Program-made: the position numbers and the translations under genes | Assembly (NCBI GenBank): GCA_002559145.1 | Contig: NTXX01000008.1 | Span: forward strand, 37,037-101,036 | DNA from: Bacillus sp. AFS006103 | GTDB lineage: Bacteria; Bacillota; Bacilli; Bacillales; Cytobacillaceae | Length of the DNA stretch: 64,000 nt | Direction: 5' to 3' | Shown: positions 16,319 to 25,484 of the stretch, piece after piece | Numbering within the stretch: the first letter of the stretch is position 1 | Layout of the letters: each line of letters starts with the position of its first letter | Notes under the pieces: model-generated | What the model saw: only the letters and a program-made list of their open reading frames with translations | What the model was told of the DNA's origin: nothing | Databases searched by the model: none

Positions 16319-16846
16319 TTGGCATACAGAATTAAAGATGTGATGATTTCCGAAATAGCAATTAAAGAACGAGTAAAGGAATTAGCAGAGCAAATTGAAA
16401 GTGATTTTAATAATGAAGCAATTGTTCTCATCGCTGTCCTGAAGGGGTCCTTTGTTTTCGCGGCTGATTTAATGCGTGAGATGAAAGGTGATATTAAAAT
16501 TGATTTTATATCGGTTTCCAGTTATGGAGACGAAACAGAGTCAACGGGGAAAGTAAGACTTTTGAAGGATCTGGATGCGAATATAACCAATCAAAATGTT
16601 GTGGTAGTGGAGGATATTATCGACAGCGGGCTGACACTGCATTTCTTACGTGATCATTTGAAAACACACAAACCGAAACACATTAGGATTTGCACTCTTT
16701 TAGATAAGCCTGAAAGAAGAAAAGTTGAGTTACCGGTCGATTATGTTGGTTTTGTGATTCCGGATGAATTTATTGTTGGGTATGGGATTGACTATGCCCA
16801 GAAGTATCGAAATTTACCACATATCTCCACGGTGGAGGAGTATTAG
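16319..16846 (+). CDS. hpt: Hypoxanthine-guanine phosphoribosyltransferase
   Basis: This 175-residue purine-salvage enzyme transfers phosphoribose from PRPP to hypoxanthine or guanine. The PRPP-binding loop VVVVEDIIDSGLTL lies near residue 95. LIAVLKGSFVFAADL near 38 and FVIPDEFIVGYGIDY near 150 complete the fold. The TTG at 16319 is chosen because GAAGAGGGTGG ends about 5 bases upstream; a GTG at 16310 overlaps that site. In Bacillus the main hpt gene usually lies between tilS and ftsH. This isolated copy is therefore either relocated or a second copy, which the window cannot settle. Confidence 0.92.
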   Translation: MAYRIKDVMISEIAIKERVKELAEQIESDFNNEAIVLIAVLKGSFVFAADLMREMKGDIKIDFISVSSYGDETESTGKVRLLKDLDANITNQNVVVVEDIIDSGLTLHFLRDHLKTHKPKHIRICTLLDKPERRKVELPVDYVGFVIPDEFIVGYGIDYAQKYRNLPHISTVEEY

Positions 16847-16945
16847 AAATGTCTTTGAAAAACATTTTCTGTGGGAAATTTTGCTATCAAAAGTAACGAT
16901 GATATACTTTTATTGAAAAACAGTTGAAAAATGGAGGAATGAATG

Positions 16946-17449
16946 ATGTATACTTCTATAGCTGAATTTACTATGGATTGGAATCAAGAAGCAGCATCTA
17001 CACAAAAGGTATTGGATGTATTAACAGATGGTTCACTTCAACAAGCCGTATCACCAGACGACCGTACGTTAGGGAGAATTGCATGGCATGTCGTAACAAG
17101 TACACCTGAAATGCTGAATGAATTTGGAATTACAGTCGAAAATGTAGAAAGCTCAAGTGCTGTCCCGTCCTCTGCAAAGCAAATTGCGGACACCTTTCGA
17201 AAGGTTAGTGCTGACACAATCGACGCTGTTAAGCAGCAGTGGACTGACGCTTCATTGAAAGAAATGAAAAATGTGTTTGGAATGGATATGCCGAAGGCCG
17301 TAACGCTTGATCTCTTGATTAAACATATTATCCACCACCGCGGCCAAATGACAGTTCTTATGCGCCAAGCAGGATTAAATGTTCCTGGAGTATATGGTCC
17401 ATCAAGAGACGAATGGAGCCAAATGGGGATGGAAGCCCCAGCGTTATAA
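16946..17449 (+). CDS. DinB/YfiT-family protein
   Basis: This 167-residue four-helix protein belongs to the DinB-like metalloprotein family. The three metal-binding histidines are visible: one in IAWHVVTST near residue 47, and two in KHIIHHRGQM near 131. The family includes thiol-dependent transferases and many stress-induced Bacillus proteins without assigned reactions. GGAGG lies 8 bases before the ATG at 16946; an ATG one codon upstream is also possible. It is monocistronic, with a perfect terminator after it. Confidence 0.88.
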   Translation: MYTSIAEFTMDWNQEAASTQKVLDVLTDGSLQQAVSPDDRTLGRIAWHVVTSTPEMLNEFGITVENVESSSAVPSSAKQIADTFRKVSADTIDAVKQQWTDASLKEMKNVFGMDMPKAVTLDLLIKHIIHHRGQMTVLMRQAGLNVPGVYGPSRDEWSQMGMEAPAL

Positions 17450-17476
17450 AAGTACATACAGATCAGTTCTCGCATG

Positions 17477-17503
17477 AGCACACTTAACCTAAGTGTGCTT
17501 TTT
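17477..17503 (+). terminator. Terminator after the DinB-family gene
   Basis: AGCACACTTA and TAAGTGTGCT form a perfect 10-bp stem with a 3-nt loop and a T5 tail. Confidence 0.9.
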
Positions 17504-17652
17504 GTGTCTCAATCATTTCATTCTTTTAAGGGTGATAGAAACACTTCATTACTTTCCTTTTTTTAACAAAAATAGTATAATATAGACGGATAGAATAACT
17601 CTCTTTGTTTCGACGACGATTTTCCAAATCAAATCGAAAGAAGATGGGGTAC

Positions 17653-18099
17653 ATGAAAATGAGCAAGGCATTAAGGTTGGTTACTGCTGATTTCTTATTG
17701 TTTATTGGTGCCGGTGCAATTCTCTGTGGAATGATGTTTATCGTAAGTCCAGATGGCAGCAGGCTAAGTATGACAGTGGATTTATTGAAAGATAGTCCAT
17801 TTAAAGACTTCTTTATCCCAGGGATTATTCTACTGGCAGCTAATGGGGTCTTAAGCATTATTGCAGCGCTATTATTATTTTTCAATTATCGTTATGCAGG
17901 TGTAGGGGTCTTGTTACTTGGAGCAGTGATGTTGATTTGGATCGGCGCTCAAGTTTATTGGATTGGCTGGCAAAGTTGGCTTCAAATGGCATTTATGGGG
18001 GTTGGACTAATTGAAATGCTGATTGGATTTTTATTGGAAGTCCAATACCATAATAACTGGAAGAGTTTTAGTGGCCGCCACGATTCACATGCACATTAA
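17653..18099 (+). CDS. Small four-helix membrane protein
   Basis: This is a 148-residue integral membrane protein with about four hydrophobic segments (roughly residues 10-32, 55-80, 83-102 and 105-128) and a histidine-rich tail ending HDSHAH. I recognise no named family. The ATG at 17653 is chosen among several in-frame starts because it leads directly into the first membrane helix; a start at 17644 is possible. A terminator follows. The function is unknown. Confidence 0.7.
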   Translation: MKMSKALRLVTADFLLFIGAGAILCGMMFIVSPDGSRLSMTVDLLKDSPFKDFFIPGIILLAANGVLSIIAALLLFFNYRYAGVGVLLLGAVMLIWIGAQVYWIGWQSWLQMAFMGVGLIEMLIGFLLEVQYHNNWKSFSGRHDSHAH

Positions 18100-18125
18100 A
18101 TTACAAATATCTCACGTTACTAATC

Positions 18126-18176
18126 AAAGTACCTTTAATGCGGCAAGCGTAACTGCTGTATTAAAGGTACTTTTTT
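18126..18176 (+). terminator. Terminator after the membrane-protein gene
   Basis: AAAGTACCTTTAAT pairs with ATTAAAGGTACTTT (18160 on) across a 20-nt loop, with a T6 tail. Confidence 0.85.
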
Positions 18177-18194
18177 ATACCTGTGCTAGGCTGA

Positions 18195-18222
18195 TATATC
18201 ATAGTGCTAGCATTATGATATA
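18195..18222. repeat. 28-bp near-perfect palindrome upstream of ftsZ
   Basis: The sequence from TATATCATAG to TTATGATATA is self-complementary at 26 of 28 positions, centred on GCTAGC (18206-18211). A third half site, TATGATATA, follows at about 18226. No T run follows, so it looks more like an operator or structured element than a terminator. The rest of the 460-bp gap before ftsZ is AT-rich with no other clear feature. Confidence 0.6.
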
Positions 18223-18560
18223 ACTATGATATAGCCATCCTATCACCGGTTTTACTCAATATATCATTAGAAGCACTGCAAAAGAACTACTTCCTCTTTC
18301 AGTTATTATTAATTTTACATTTAAGAGAAAAATTTCTACATATTTCAACAAATTTATCTGAATTGAGTGTTAGCAAACTATATTAAATCATTGATTATTT
18401 TGTTAAAATACGAATAAGCAAATATATATACATAGGACAGAAGATTAGATTAGTCAATTAATCTATCTCAAACCATTGCTAGAGTTATACGAATTTTTAG
18501 AAGAAGTCTACGATTATTTTAAAATAATAAAGCAATAAACGCTGGATGAGGAGGATTAAT

Positions 18561-19715
18561 ATGTGGGATTTTGACATGAATATAGATCAGGTTGCTAGAA
18601 TTAAAGTAATTGGTGTTGGCGGCGGAGGGAATAATGCGGTTAATCGGATGATTGAAGGTGGAGTTCAAGGTGTCGAGTTTATCGCCGTAAATACAGATGC
18701 TCAAGCTCTAAACCTATCAAAAGCAGAAATCAAAATGCAAATTGGTGCACAATTGACAAGAGGTTTAGGGGCAGGTGCGAATCCGGAAGTTGGCAGAAAA
18801 GCAGTTGAAGAAAGTAGAAGGCAGTTAGAGGATGTACTAAAAGGAGCGGACATGGTGTTCGTTACAGCTGGAATGGGCGGTGGTACAGGAACTGGCGCTG
18901 CACCAGCGATTGCTGAAATTTCGCGCGCAATTGGAGCGTTGACAATCGGTGTTGTTACTCGTCCGTTTGGTTTTGAAGGACGTAAACGAGCTCAAAATGC
19001 GGCAAATGGAATTGAGTTAATGCGTGATGCGGTAGATACGTTAATTATTGTTCCTAATGATCGCCTGTTGCAAATTGTTGACAAAAGAACACCGATGATT
19101 GAAGCGTTCCGGGAAGCGGATAATGTTCTTCGCCAAGGGGTTCAAGGTATTTCGGATTTAATTGCCGTCCCAGGTTTAATCAATTTGGATTTTGCTGACG
19201 TGAAGACGATTATGAGTAATCAAGGGACAGCCTTAATGGGCATAGGGGTTGCCAAAGGAGAAGGGCGCGCAGTTGAAGCAGCAAAAAAGGCTATTTCAAG
19301 TCCATTATTAGAAACTTCGATTGATGGAGCACAAGGAATCCTCATGAATATCACCGGCGGGAAGGATTTAAGTCTTTATGAGGTGCAAGAAGCAGCGGAT
19401 CTTGTCGCTTCTGCAGCAGATAAAGAATTAAATATGATCTTTGGCTCCATTATTAACGAAAATTTTAAGAATGAAATAATGATTACAGTGATTGCAACGG
19501 GCTTTGAAGAAAGACAGACACGACCGATAAAATCGTCCACTCAGCCTCCACAGGAAAGAACACAAATACAGTCCCAACCTAGACATGAACAACCTCGATA
19601 TGAACAGGTGAGACATGAAGAACCTGAATATGATAAAGGATCATATGGACAGGAACAGGAAGAGTCTCTCGACATCCCGACGTTTTTGCGCAACCGAAAT
19701 AAAAGAAATAGATAG
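18561..19715 (+). CDS. ftsZ: FtsZ, tubulin-like division GTPase (solitary gene)
   Basis: This 384-residue protein is a complete FtsZ. GTP-binding motifs are present: [13 protein letters not shown] near residue 21, NTDAQAL near 44 and [10 protein letters not shown] near 104. The catalytic T7 loop [15 protein letters not shown] lies near 207. A Gln/Glu/Arg-rich linker leads to the conserved C-terminal tail DIPTFLRNR that binds FtsA/SepF/EzrA. The ATG at 18561 follows GAGGAGG; an ATG at 18546 overlaps the ribosome site. In Bacilli ftsZ normally follows ftsA in the division cluster. Here it stands alone between unrelated genes, so a second paralogue is likely. All active-site motifs look intact. 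Confidence 0.95.
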   Translation: MWDFDMNIDQVARIKVIGVGGGGNNAVNRMIEGGVQGVEFIAVNTDAQALNLSKAEIKMQIGAQLTRGLGAGANPEVGRKAVEESRRQLEDVLKGADMVFVTAGMGGGTGTGAAPAIAEISRAIGALTIGVVTRPFGFEGRKRAQNAANGIELMRDAVDTLIIVPNDRLLQIVDKRTPMIEAFREADNVLRQGVQGISDLIAVPGLINLDFADVKTIMSNQGTALMGIGVAKGEGRAVEAAKKAISSPLLETSIDGAQGILMNITGGKDLSLYEVQEAADLVASAADKELNMIFGSIINENFKNEIMITVIATGFEERQTRPIKSSTQPPQERTQIQSQPRHEQPRYEQVRHEEPEYDKGSYGQEQEESLDIPTFLRNRNKRNR

Positions 19716-19740
19716 TCATTCTAAAAACCTGCGTAGTGAG

Positions 19741-19790
19741 GAGTGAGCACCGGACAAGAGCCCATATGGGAATTGTCCTGTGCCTTACTC
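19741..19790. repeat. 50-bp imperfect palindrome after ftsZ
   Basis: The arms GAGTGAG-CAC-GGACAA and TTGTCC-GTGC-TTACTC flank a perfect CCCATATGGG centre, giving one long hairpin. No T run follows. It lies 25 bp after ftsZ and 220 bp before cysJ. It could be an mRNA-stabilising or regulatory hairpin, or a dispersed repeat. It does not match S-box or T-box leader motifs. Confidence 0.6.
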
Positions 19791-20013
19791 CATGAATAAA
19801 TAGGGCAATAATCAAAAACACATCAATAAAAAAGATTTAAATTTGATTTTTAATGGATTAAATCATTAAAACCGACTTGACTTATAGGAATAGTAAAACT
19901 ATTATTATATTAATCATTTTTTGACTGAAAAGTTTGTATTGTAAGATTTTTAAAAAAGTCATGATAAATAAATGATCACGATAAGTTAATAATCCTTTGT
20001 GAGGTGGATTTTG

Positions 20014-21840
20014 GTGCAACTTCAAGTATTGAACAGTCCTTTTAATCAGGAGCAGGCAGAGCTCCTCAACCGTATTCTCCCAACCTTGACAGAATCTCAA
20101 AAAGTCTGGTTGAGCGGGTTTTTGGCAGCGGCCCAATTTGCTTCGGTTCCTGGATCAGGAAATGTCCAAGTGGCAGATCGTCCTGTTGGGATTACCGCCC
20201 CAACTGTTTCAAAAGATGTGACCATTCTTTTTGGCTCACAGACCGGTAACGCTCAAGGTCTTGCTAAGACGGCGGGCAAAAAACTTGAGGGAGAGGGCTT
20301 TCAAGTAACCATCCAGTCGATGAGCGATTTTAAAGCTAACAATTTAAAAAAGGTCCAAAACCTGCTGATTGTCGCGAGTACCCATGGAGAAGGTGATCCA
20401 CCGGACAACGCATTGTCATTTCATGAGTTTCTTCATGGTAAGCGGGCTCCAAAGCTTGAAAATCTTCGTTACTCCGTTTTGGCGCTGGGAGACAGCTCGT
20501 ATGAGTTTTTCTGTCAAACGGGTAAAGACTTTGATACACGACTTGGGGAACTTGGTGGTACAAGGCTATATCCTCGTTTCGATTGCGATCTTGATTATGA
20601 TGAGCCTGCAGCCGAATGGTTGGCTGGTGTTCTTAACGGCTTAAATGAAGCTGTGGGCGGTAGTGCAGTTCCAGAATCGGAACCGGCACAAGCATCACAA
20701 CTTGTTGAGTCCACGTATTCCAGAACCAATCCATTTAAGGCTGAAGTGCTGGAAAATATTAATCTGAATGGCCGCGGCTCGAATAAAGAAACACGTCACC
20801 TCGAATTATCACTCGAAGGTTCCGGGCTTACATTTGAACCAGGGGATAGTCTTGGTATTTACCCGGCGAATGATCCTGAGCTTGTTCAATTACTGCTAGG
20901 AGAAATGAACTGGGATCCGGAACAACAAGTAACTGTAAGTAAAAAGGGAGAAGTTCTTACGCTTCAAGATGCGCTCCTATCACACTTTGAAATAACTACT
21001 TTGACCAAACCACTTCTTGAGAAGGCAGCACCGCTTTCTGCAAATGAGAAGTTGCAGGACCTTGTGGCAGTAGGGAATGAGGAACAATTAAAGCAGTACC
21101 TTGAAGGACGGGATTTACTTGATTTAGTGCGTGATTTTACGCCTTGGATCGGTGCAGCACAAGAATTTATCTCCATTTTGCGAAAGATGCCATCTCGTCT
21201 ATATTCGATAGCGAGCAGCTTAACAGCAAATCCTGAAGAAGTTCATTTAACGATCGGTGCGGTTCGTTATGAGGCACACGGGCGTGAACGAAAAGGCGTT
21301 TGTTCTATTTTAGCTTCGGAACGTTTGCAGCCCGGCGATACAGTACCTGTGTACATTCAGCATAATGAAAACTTTAAGCTGCCACAAAATTCAGTCACTC
21401 CAATCATTATGGTTGGTCCTGGAACAGGTGCAGCACCGTTTCGCTCCTTTATGCAAGAACGTGAAGAAATCGGAGCGGAAGGAAAATCATGGATGTTCTT
21501 TGGAGACCAGCATTTTGTGACGGATTTCCTTTATCAAACCGAATGGCAAAAGTGGTTGAAATCGGGTGCGTTAACGAAAATGGATGTGGCCTTTTCTCGT
21601 GATACAGATGAAAAAGTATATGTGCAGCATCGCATGCTAGAGCATAGTAAGGAGCTATTTGAGTGGCTTCAAGAGGGTGCACACCTGTATATTTGCGGAG
21701 ATGAAAAACACATGGCGCATGACGTCCATACTACTTTAATTGAGATCATTGAAAAAGAAGGCGGCATGAGCCGTGAACAAGCAGGAGAATATCTTGCTGA
21801 GATGCAGCAGCAAAAACGTTATCAGCGTGACGTATACTGA
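20014..21840 (+). CDS. cysJ: NADPH-sulfite reductase flavoprotein (alpha) subunit
   Basis: This 608-residue flavoprotein passes electrons from NADPH to the CysI hemoprotein for sulfite reduction to sulfide. A flavodoxin-like FMN domain (about 65-205) shows ILFGSQTGNAQGLA and STHGEGDPPDNA. The FAD-binding middle shows SRLYSIASS near 396 and GVCSILASERL. The NADPH domain shows MVGPGTGAAPFRSF near 466, and the C-terminus is aromatic (QRDVY). The GTG at 20014 is preferred; the upstream GTG at 19999 is part of the GTGAGGTGG ribosome site. It forms an operon with cysI. Confidence 0.95.
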   Translation: MQLQVLNSPFNQEQAELLNRILPTLTESQKVWLSGFLAAAQFASVPGSGNVQVADRPVGITAPTVSKDVTILFGSQTGNAQGLAKTAGKKLEGEGFQVTIQSMSDFKANNLKKVQNLLIVASTHGEGDPPDNALSFHEFLHGKRAPKLENLRYSVLALGDSSYEFFCQTGKDFDTRLGELGGTRLYPRFDCDLDYDEPAAEWLAGVLNGLNEAVGGSAVPESEPAQASQLVESTYSRTNPFKAEVLENINLNGRGSNKETRHLELSLEGSGLTFEPGDSLGIYPANDPELVQLLLGEMNWDPEQQVTVSKKGEVLTLQDALLSHFEITTLTKPLLEKAAPLSANEKLQDLVAVGNEEQLKQYLEGRDLLDLVRDFTPWIGAAQEFISILRKMPSRLYSIASSLTANPEEVHLTIGAVRYEAHGRERKGVCSILASERLQPGDTVPVYIQHNENFKLPQNSVTPIIMVGPGTGAAPFRSFMQEREEIGAEGKSWMFFGDQHFVTDFLYQTEWQKWLKSGALTKMDVAFSRDTDEKVYVQHRMLEHSKELFEWLQEGAHLYICGDEKHMAHDVHTTLIEIIEKEGGMSREQAGEYLAEMQQQKRYQRDVY

Positions 21841-21864
21841 TTTGGGATGGAAAGGAGTTTCACC

Positions 21865-23583
21865 ATGGTTAATCAAATTTTAAAAGCACCTGAAGGCCCG
21901 CCTAGTGATGTAGAAGGTATTAAAGAAAGAAGTAATTATTTGCGGGGAACACTAAAAGAAGTAATGCTAGACCGAATGAGTGCAGGAATTCCTGAAGATG
22001 ATAACCGACTTATGAAACATCATGGCAGTTACTTACAGGATGACCGTGACCTGCGTAATGAGCGTGCCAAACAAAAACTTGAACCTGCATACCAGTTTAT
22101 GCTGCGTGTCCGCTTACCAGGCGGGGTGGCTACACCTGAACAATGGCTCGTAATGGATGATCTTGCTCAAAAGAACGGGAATGGCACCTTAAAAATAACA
22201 ACACGACAGACCTTTCAAATGCATGGTATTTTAAAGTGGAATATGAAAAATACGATTCAGGAAATCCATGCTACTCTTTTAGATACGATTGCTGCCTGTG
22301 GAGATGTAAACCGGAATGTTTTGTGCACATCAAATCCATATCAATCTGAAATCCATTCTGAAGTATATGGATGGTCAAAAAAATTAAGTGATGATTTATT
22401 ACCACGAACAAGAGCCTATCATCAAGTTTGGCTTGACGAAGAAGTAGTGGCAGGTACACCGGAAATTGAAGAAGTTGAACCAATGTATGGACCGCTTTAT
22501 TTGCCGCGGAAGTTTAAAATCGGAATTGCTGTCCCGCCGGAAAATGATATTGATGTTTTTTCACAAGATCTAGCATTGATTGCCATTGTTGAGGATGGAA
22601 AACTGATTGGTTTTAACGTCGGACTTGGTGGTGGAATGGGAAGTTCCCACGGGGACAAAGCGACCTATCCACAGCTTGCTAAGGTAATTGGTTTCTGTAA
22701 GCCAGAGCAAATTTATGATGTAGCGGAGAAAACAATCACCATTCAACGTGATTACGGTAATCGCTCAGTTAGGAAAAATGCTCGGTTCAAGTACACCGTT
22801 GACCGCCTTGGCATTGAAACAGTTAAAGAAGAATTGGAACACAGGCTAGGCTGGAAATTGGAAGAAGCAAAACCGTTTCATTTTGATCATAACGGTGATC
22901 GTTATGGCTGGGAAAAGGGCGTAAATGGCAAATGGCATTTGACCTTGTTTATTCAAAACGGTCGAGTTGCCGATTTTGCCGATTATAAGTTAATGACTGG
23001 ATTGCGTGAAATTGCTAAAGTTCATACGGGTGAATTCCGTTTGACTACCAATCAAAATCTGATCATTGCTAATGTATCAACTCAGAAAAAGAAAATAATT
23101 ACCGAATTGATTGAACAATATGGGTTGACCGATGGCAAATATACATCAGCACTTCGCCGCAGTTCCATGGCATGTGTAGCATTGCCAACCTGTGGATTGG
23201 CAATGGCTGAAGCAGAGCGCTATTTACCAGTACTAATTGATAAAATTGAAACAATCATTGATGAAAATGGCCTTCGAGATAAAGAAATAACCATCCGGAT
23301 GACAGGGTGTCCCAATGGCTGTGCTCGTCCGGGACTTGGTGAAATTGCTTTTATGGGTAAGGCGGTAGGCAAGTATAATATGTACCTTGGTGCCGCTTTT
23401 GATGGAAGCCGACTAAACAAAATGTACCGAGAGAATATCGGCGAAGAAGAAATTCTAAGCGAACTGCGTGTTCTGCTTTCTCGTTATGCGAAAGAACGAG
23501 AAGATGGTGAGCACTTTGGTGATTTTGTCATTCGTGCAGGAATCATCAATGCTACGACTGACGGAACCAATTTTCACGATTAA
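21865..23583 (+). CDS. cysI: Sulfite reductase hemoprotein (beta) subunit
   Basis: This 572-residue protein reduces sulfite to sulfide at a coupled siroheme-4Fe4S centre. The four cluster cysteines are visible as [10 protein letters not shown] near residue 440 (preceded by CVALPTC) and [10 protein letters not shown] near 483. Siroheme-contacting arginine/lysine motifs ([10 protein letters not shown] near 112) are present. The ATG at 21865 has AAAGGAG 8 bases upstream; a start at 21847 would place the ribosome site inside the gene. There is a 24-bp gap after cysJ. A strong terminator follows. Confidence 0.96.
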   Translation: MVNQILKAPEGPPSDVEGIKERSNYLRGTLKEVMLDRMSAGIPEDDNRLMKHHGSYLQDDRDLRNERAKQKLEPAYQFMLRVRLPGGVATPEQWLVMDDLAQKNGNGTLKITTRQTFQMHGILKWNMKNTIQEIHATLLDTIAACGDVNRNVLCTSNPYQSEIHSEVYGWSKKLSDDLLPRTRAYHQVWLDEEVVAGTPEIEEVEPMYGPLYLPRKFKIGIAVPPENDIDVFSQDLALIAIVEDGKLIGFNVGLGGGMGSSHGDKATYPQLAKVIGFCKPEQIYDVAEKTITIQRDYGNRSVRKNARFKYTVDRLGIETVKEELEHRLGWKLEEAKPFHFDHNGDRYGWEKGVNGKWHLTLFIQNGRVADFADYKLMTGLREIAKVHTGEFRLTTNQNLIIANVSTQKKKIITELIEQYGLTDGKYTSALRRSSMACVALPTCGLAMAEAERYLPVLIDKIETIIDENGLRDKEITIRMTGCPNGCARPGLGEIAFMGKAVGKYNMYLGAAFDGSRLNKMYRENIGEEEILSELRVLLSRYAKEREDGEHFGDFVIRAGIINATTDGTNFHD

Positions 23584-23591
23584 TCAAATGT

Positions 23592-23622
23592 AAAAAGAGA
23601 CAGGGACTCCCTGTCTCTTTTT
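23592..23622. terminator. Terminator after cysI
   Basis: AAAAAGAGACAGGG and CCCTGTCTCTTTTT form a perfect 14-bp stem with a 3-nt loop and symmetric A/T flanks. Confidence 0.92.
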
Positions 23623-23670
23623 GCTGGCTAAAGTGGAAAGAACAAAAGGCGGGTAATTTCCAATCCAATA

Positions 23671-23706
23671 AAAAAGGCAAACATGTCAATACCATGTTTG
23701 CCTTTT
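23671..23706. terminator. Terminator of the S1-domain gene
   Basis: AAAAAGGCAAACATG and CATGTTTGCCTTTT form a stem with a 7-nt loop. It ends the leftward gene whose stop is at 23738. Confidence 0.88.
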
Positions 23707-23737
23707 ACTATATGTTGATGTATTAAAAACGTTACAG

Positions 23738-24193
23738 TTATCCGCGTCTTCCGCCTCTGCCGCCCCGTTTTGTTTCAGTGCTACGTTTTAGGGTGGATAG
23801 ATTCTCTTCACTAGCCTTTAAAAATTTAGCCATTTTGTCTTCAAAGTTTTCTTTAGGTTTAAAACTGCTTCCGCCTTTTGAACGAAAATCTTTCGAACGG
23901 CTATCTACTCTTCCCTGACGTGGTGGTCGTTGGGAATAAGACGAGGTTTGTCCTTCGGGCTTATCTATAGCTTTTTTGATGGACAAGGCAGTCTTTCCGT
24001 CCTTCTCACTAATTACTTTTACTTCAATTAGGTCGCCAACTTTAAGATGGTCATTAACGTCTTTAACATAGCTATCCGCTACCTCACTGATATGGACTAA
24101 CCCTGTTGTTCCACCAGGCAATTCTACGAATGCCCCAAAACTAGTGATGCCTGTTACTTTACCTTGTACCTTAGTACCTACCTCGATTGACAT
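23738..24193 (-). CDS. S1-domain RNA-binding protein, YabR-like
   Basis: This 151-residue protein has an N-terminal S1/OB-fold RNA-binding domain (about 1-75), with GKVTGITSFGAFVEL and GLVHISEVAD. A basic, disordered tail of about 75 residues ends in RGGRGGRRG. It closely resembles Bacillus YabR, which normally sits near divIC and tilS; this copy is elsewhere. AGGAGGAAC precedes the ATG. The Gly/Arg tail suggests RNA or ribosome association. It is transcribed away from the nar operon. Confidence 0.88.
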   Translation of the reverse strand: MSIEVGTKVQGKVTGITSFGAFVELPGGTTGLVHISEVADSYVKDVNDHLKVGDLIEVKVISEKDGKTALSIKKAIDKPEGQTSSYSQRPPRQGRVDSRSKDFRSKGGSSFKPKENFEDKMAKFLKASEENLSTLKRSTETKRGGRGGRRG

Positions 24194-24273
24194 AAAAAAG
24201 TGTTCCTCCTCAATAATGTTACAACTACCTCATTATAACAAATAGATAGGGATAATATCAATTCTTTCCTGTA

Positions 24274-24285
24274 GTGCCTGACACC
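24274..24285. repeat. GGTGTCAGGCACC-family repeat, copy 1
   Basis: GTGCCTGACACC lies in the gap between the S1-domain gene and the hemerythrin gene, followed by a T9 run. It is one of eight copies of a 13-bp palindromic motif between 24 and 46 kb. Confidence 0.6.
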
Positions 24286-24401
24286 TTTTTTTTGAAACGT
24301 TCTTAAATTCCAAAGTTTAATGATGAGCGATATGGAATAGAATATAAGGATTACCATTTTTTAGTTAAAAAATATTAGGGCAATTAAGGAGTGAAGTGAC
24401 T

Positions 24402-24827
24402 TTGTCAGGTCCAAGTTTAAGAAAACGGGATGCTCATTCATCCATTCATGAAGCAGCACTCAATGAGGCACTTGAGTTAAGAGAATTATTTCAGAGATGT
24501 CTAGAAGATAATGAAACGGAAAAGGCATTACAGGTGATTGAGGTAGCGATTGAACACTGGGAATCAAGGACATTGAAACATGCGGAGGCGGAAGAGGAAG
24601 GGCTATATAAGGATATTGTGGATGAGAATCCAGATATGATCTCAACTGTGATTCAGTTAACACGGGATCATGATCTTATGCGCAGGATTGTAGAAACCTT
24701 GAAAAATAGACTTCAATCACAACAGCCCGACCAACAAATGGTTACATTACTAGATAGTCTTGTCATCATTGATGAAATCCATAATGCAGATGAAATGAAT
24801 AAACTTCTTAACCACGGAGAAAAATAA
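24402..24827 (+). CDS. Hemerythrin-like (HHE domain) protein
   Basis: This 141-residue four-helix protein has hemerythrin-type iron-ligand candidates: His in AHSSIHEAAL near residue 12, KHAEAEEEGLY near 58, TRDHDLMRR near 86 and EIHNADE near 128. Such proteins bind a diiron site and sense or carry O2 or NO. The TTG at 24402 is favoured by AAGGAGTG 8 bases upstream. It is the first gene of the set leading into narG, with small gaps, and is probably cotranscribed. An iron-repair or NO-protection role for nitrate respiration is plausible, as with other hemerythrin-like proteins, but not shown. Confidence 0.82.
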   Translation: MSGPSLRKRDAHSSIHEAALNEALELRELFQRCLEDNETEKALQVIEVAIEHWESRTLKHAEAEEEGLYKDIVDENPDMISTVIQLTRDHDLMRRIVETLKNRLQSQQPDQQMVTLLDSLVIIDEIHNADEMNKLLNHGEK

Positions 24828-24865
24828 GCAGGAAAATTTGGGTAAAACAGGAAATGAGGGTGAAA

Positions 24866-25177
24866 ATGAGTAATCCACAGGAACTCGAGGAAAAGTTATT
24901 ACGGTTTGCGGCCCCGGAATTATTTAAACAATTGACCGATATATTCTCAAGTTATCATATCCAACCTTACGATATCCACGGGACAGTTAAAAAAGATGAA
25001 ACAGGCTATGATATCACCTTAAGATTTTCGCAATCATTTTCGCAATCTATTTCCACGCATGTGAGCTTTGAACAAGCGATGAACCCCGATGAACAGGTGG
25101 AACATTTTTTTAAAGAAGCAGCTGAGAAATGTAAATCACTGTTAATCTCGGATTATTATAAAATGATTAGACTGTAA
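24866..25177 (+). CDS. Hypothetical protein in the nar operon (first)
   Basis: This is a 103-residue soluble protein with no family I recognise. It starts with amphipathic helices (LEEKLLRFAAPELFKQL), continues with a beta-like DIHGTVKKDETGYDITLRFS stretch, and ends helical. The ATG at 24866 has GAGGGTGA directly upstream; ATG 24854 is the alternative. It lies 38 bp after the hemerythrin-like gene and 19 bp before the next small gene, all leading into narG. Cotranscription suggests a role in nitrate respiration, such as regulation or cofactor handling, but nothing in the sequence specifies it. Confidence 0.7.
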   Translation: MSNPQELEEKLLRFAAPELFKQLTDIFSSYHIQPYDIHGTVKKDETGYDITLRFSQSFSQSISTHVSFEQAMNPDEQVEHFFKEAAEKCKSLLISDYYKMIRL

Positions 25178-25196
25178 GAAGGAGATGACGGGACCA

Positions 25197-25484
25197 TTGT
25201 TTTCATTTGAAAATGATCATTTACTTATCGATGATCGAGAGGATTTAATTGCAGTACTTAGAATGCGCTTTGGGGAATTATCTGGAGTATTGATACAAGA
25301 AATCTATGAAATAGATGATATGAATACGTTGCAGAGGCTAATTCTTGCAGCTGCCAATGCAGCCAATTGGGATATCTTTCTGGAAGAGTTACAAAGCGAG
25401 AAAGAATCATTCCGACTTTTAGGTGAAGAGTTTAACCCATTAGCAGATATCTTGAGAGGAAGTGATGACAGCGATGCAGTCTAA
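25197..25484 (+). CDS. Hypothetical protein in the nar operon (second)
   Basis: This is a 95-residue acidic protein, largely helical, with a C-terminal ILAAANAANWDIFLEELQ segment. That stretch looks like a small helical docking domain, but I recognise no family. Its start is uncertain: TTG 25197 is 8 bases after an extended AAGGAGATGA site, whereas ATG 25185 abuts AAGGAG with no spacer. The end overlaps the start of narG by 20 bases, so translation is probably coupled. It is likely a nar-associated accessory protein by position only. Confidence 0.65.
   Translation: MFSFENDHLLIDDREDLIAVLRMRFGELSGVLIQEIYEIDDMNTLQRLILAAANAANWDIFLEELQSEKESFRLLGEEFNPLADILRGSDDSDAV

Noticed and set aside
19716..20013. 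S-box or T-box riboswitch before cysJI
   Set aside because: The region has a large palindrome but not the conserved S-box core or a T-box anti-terminator sequence.
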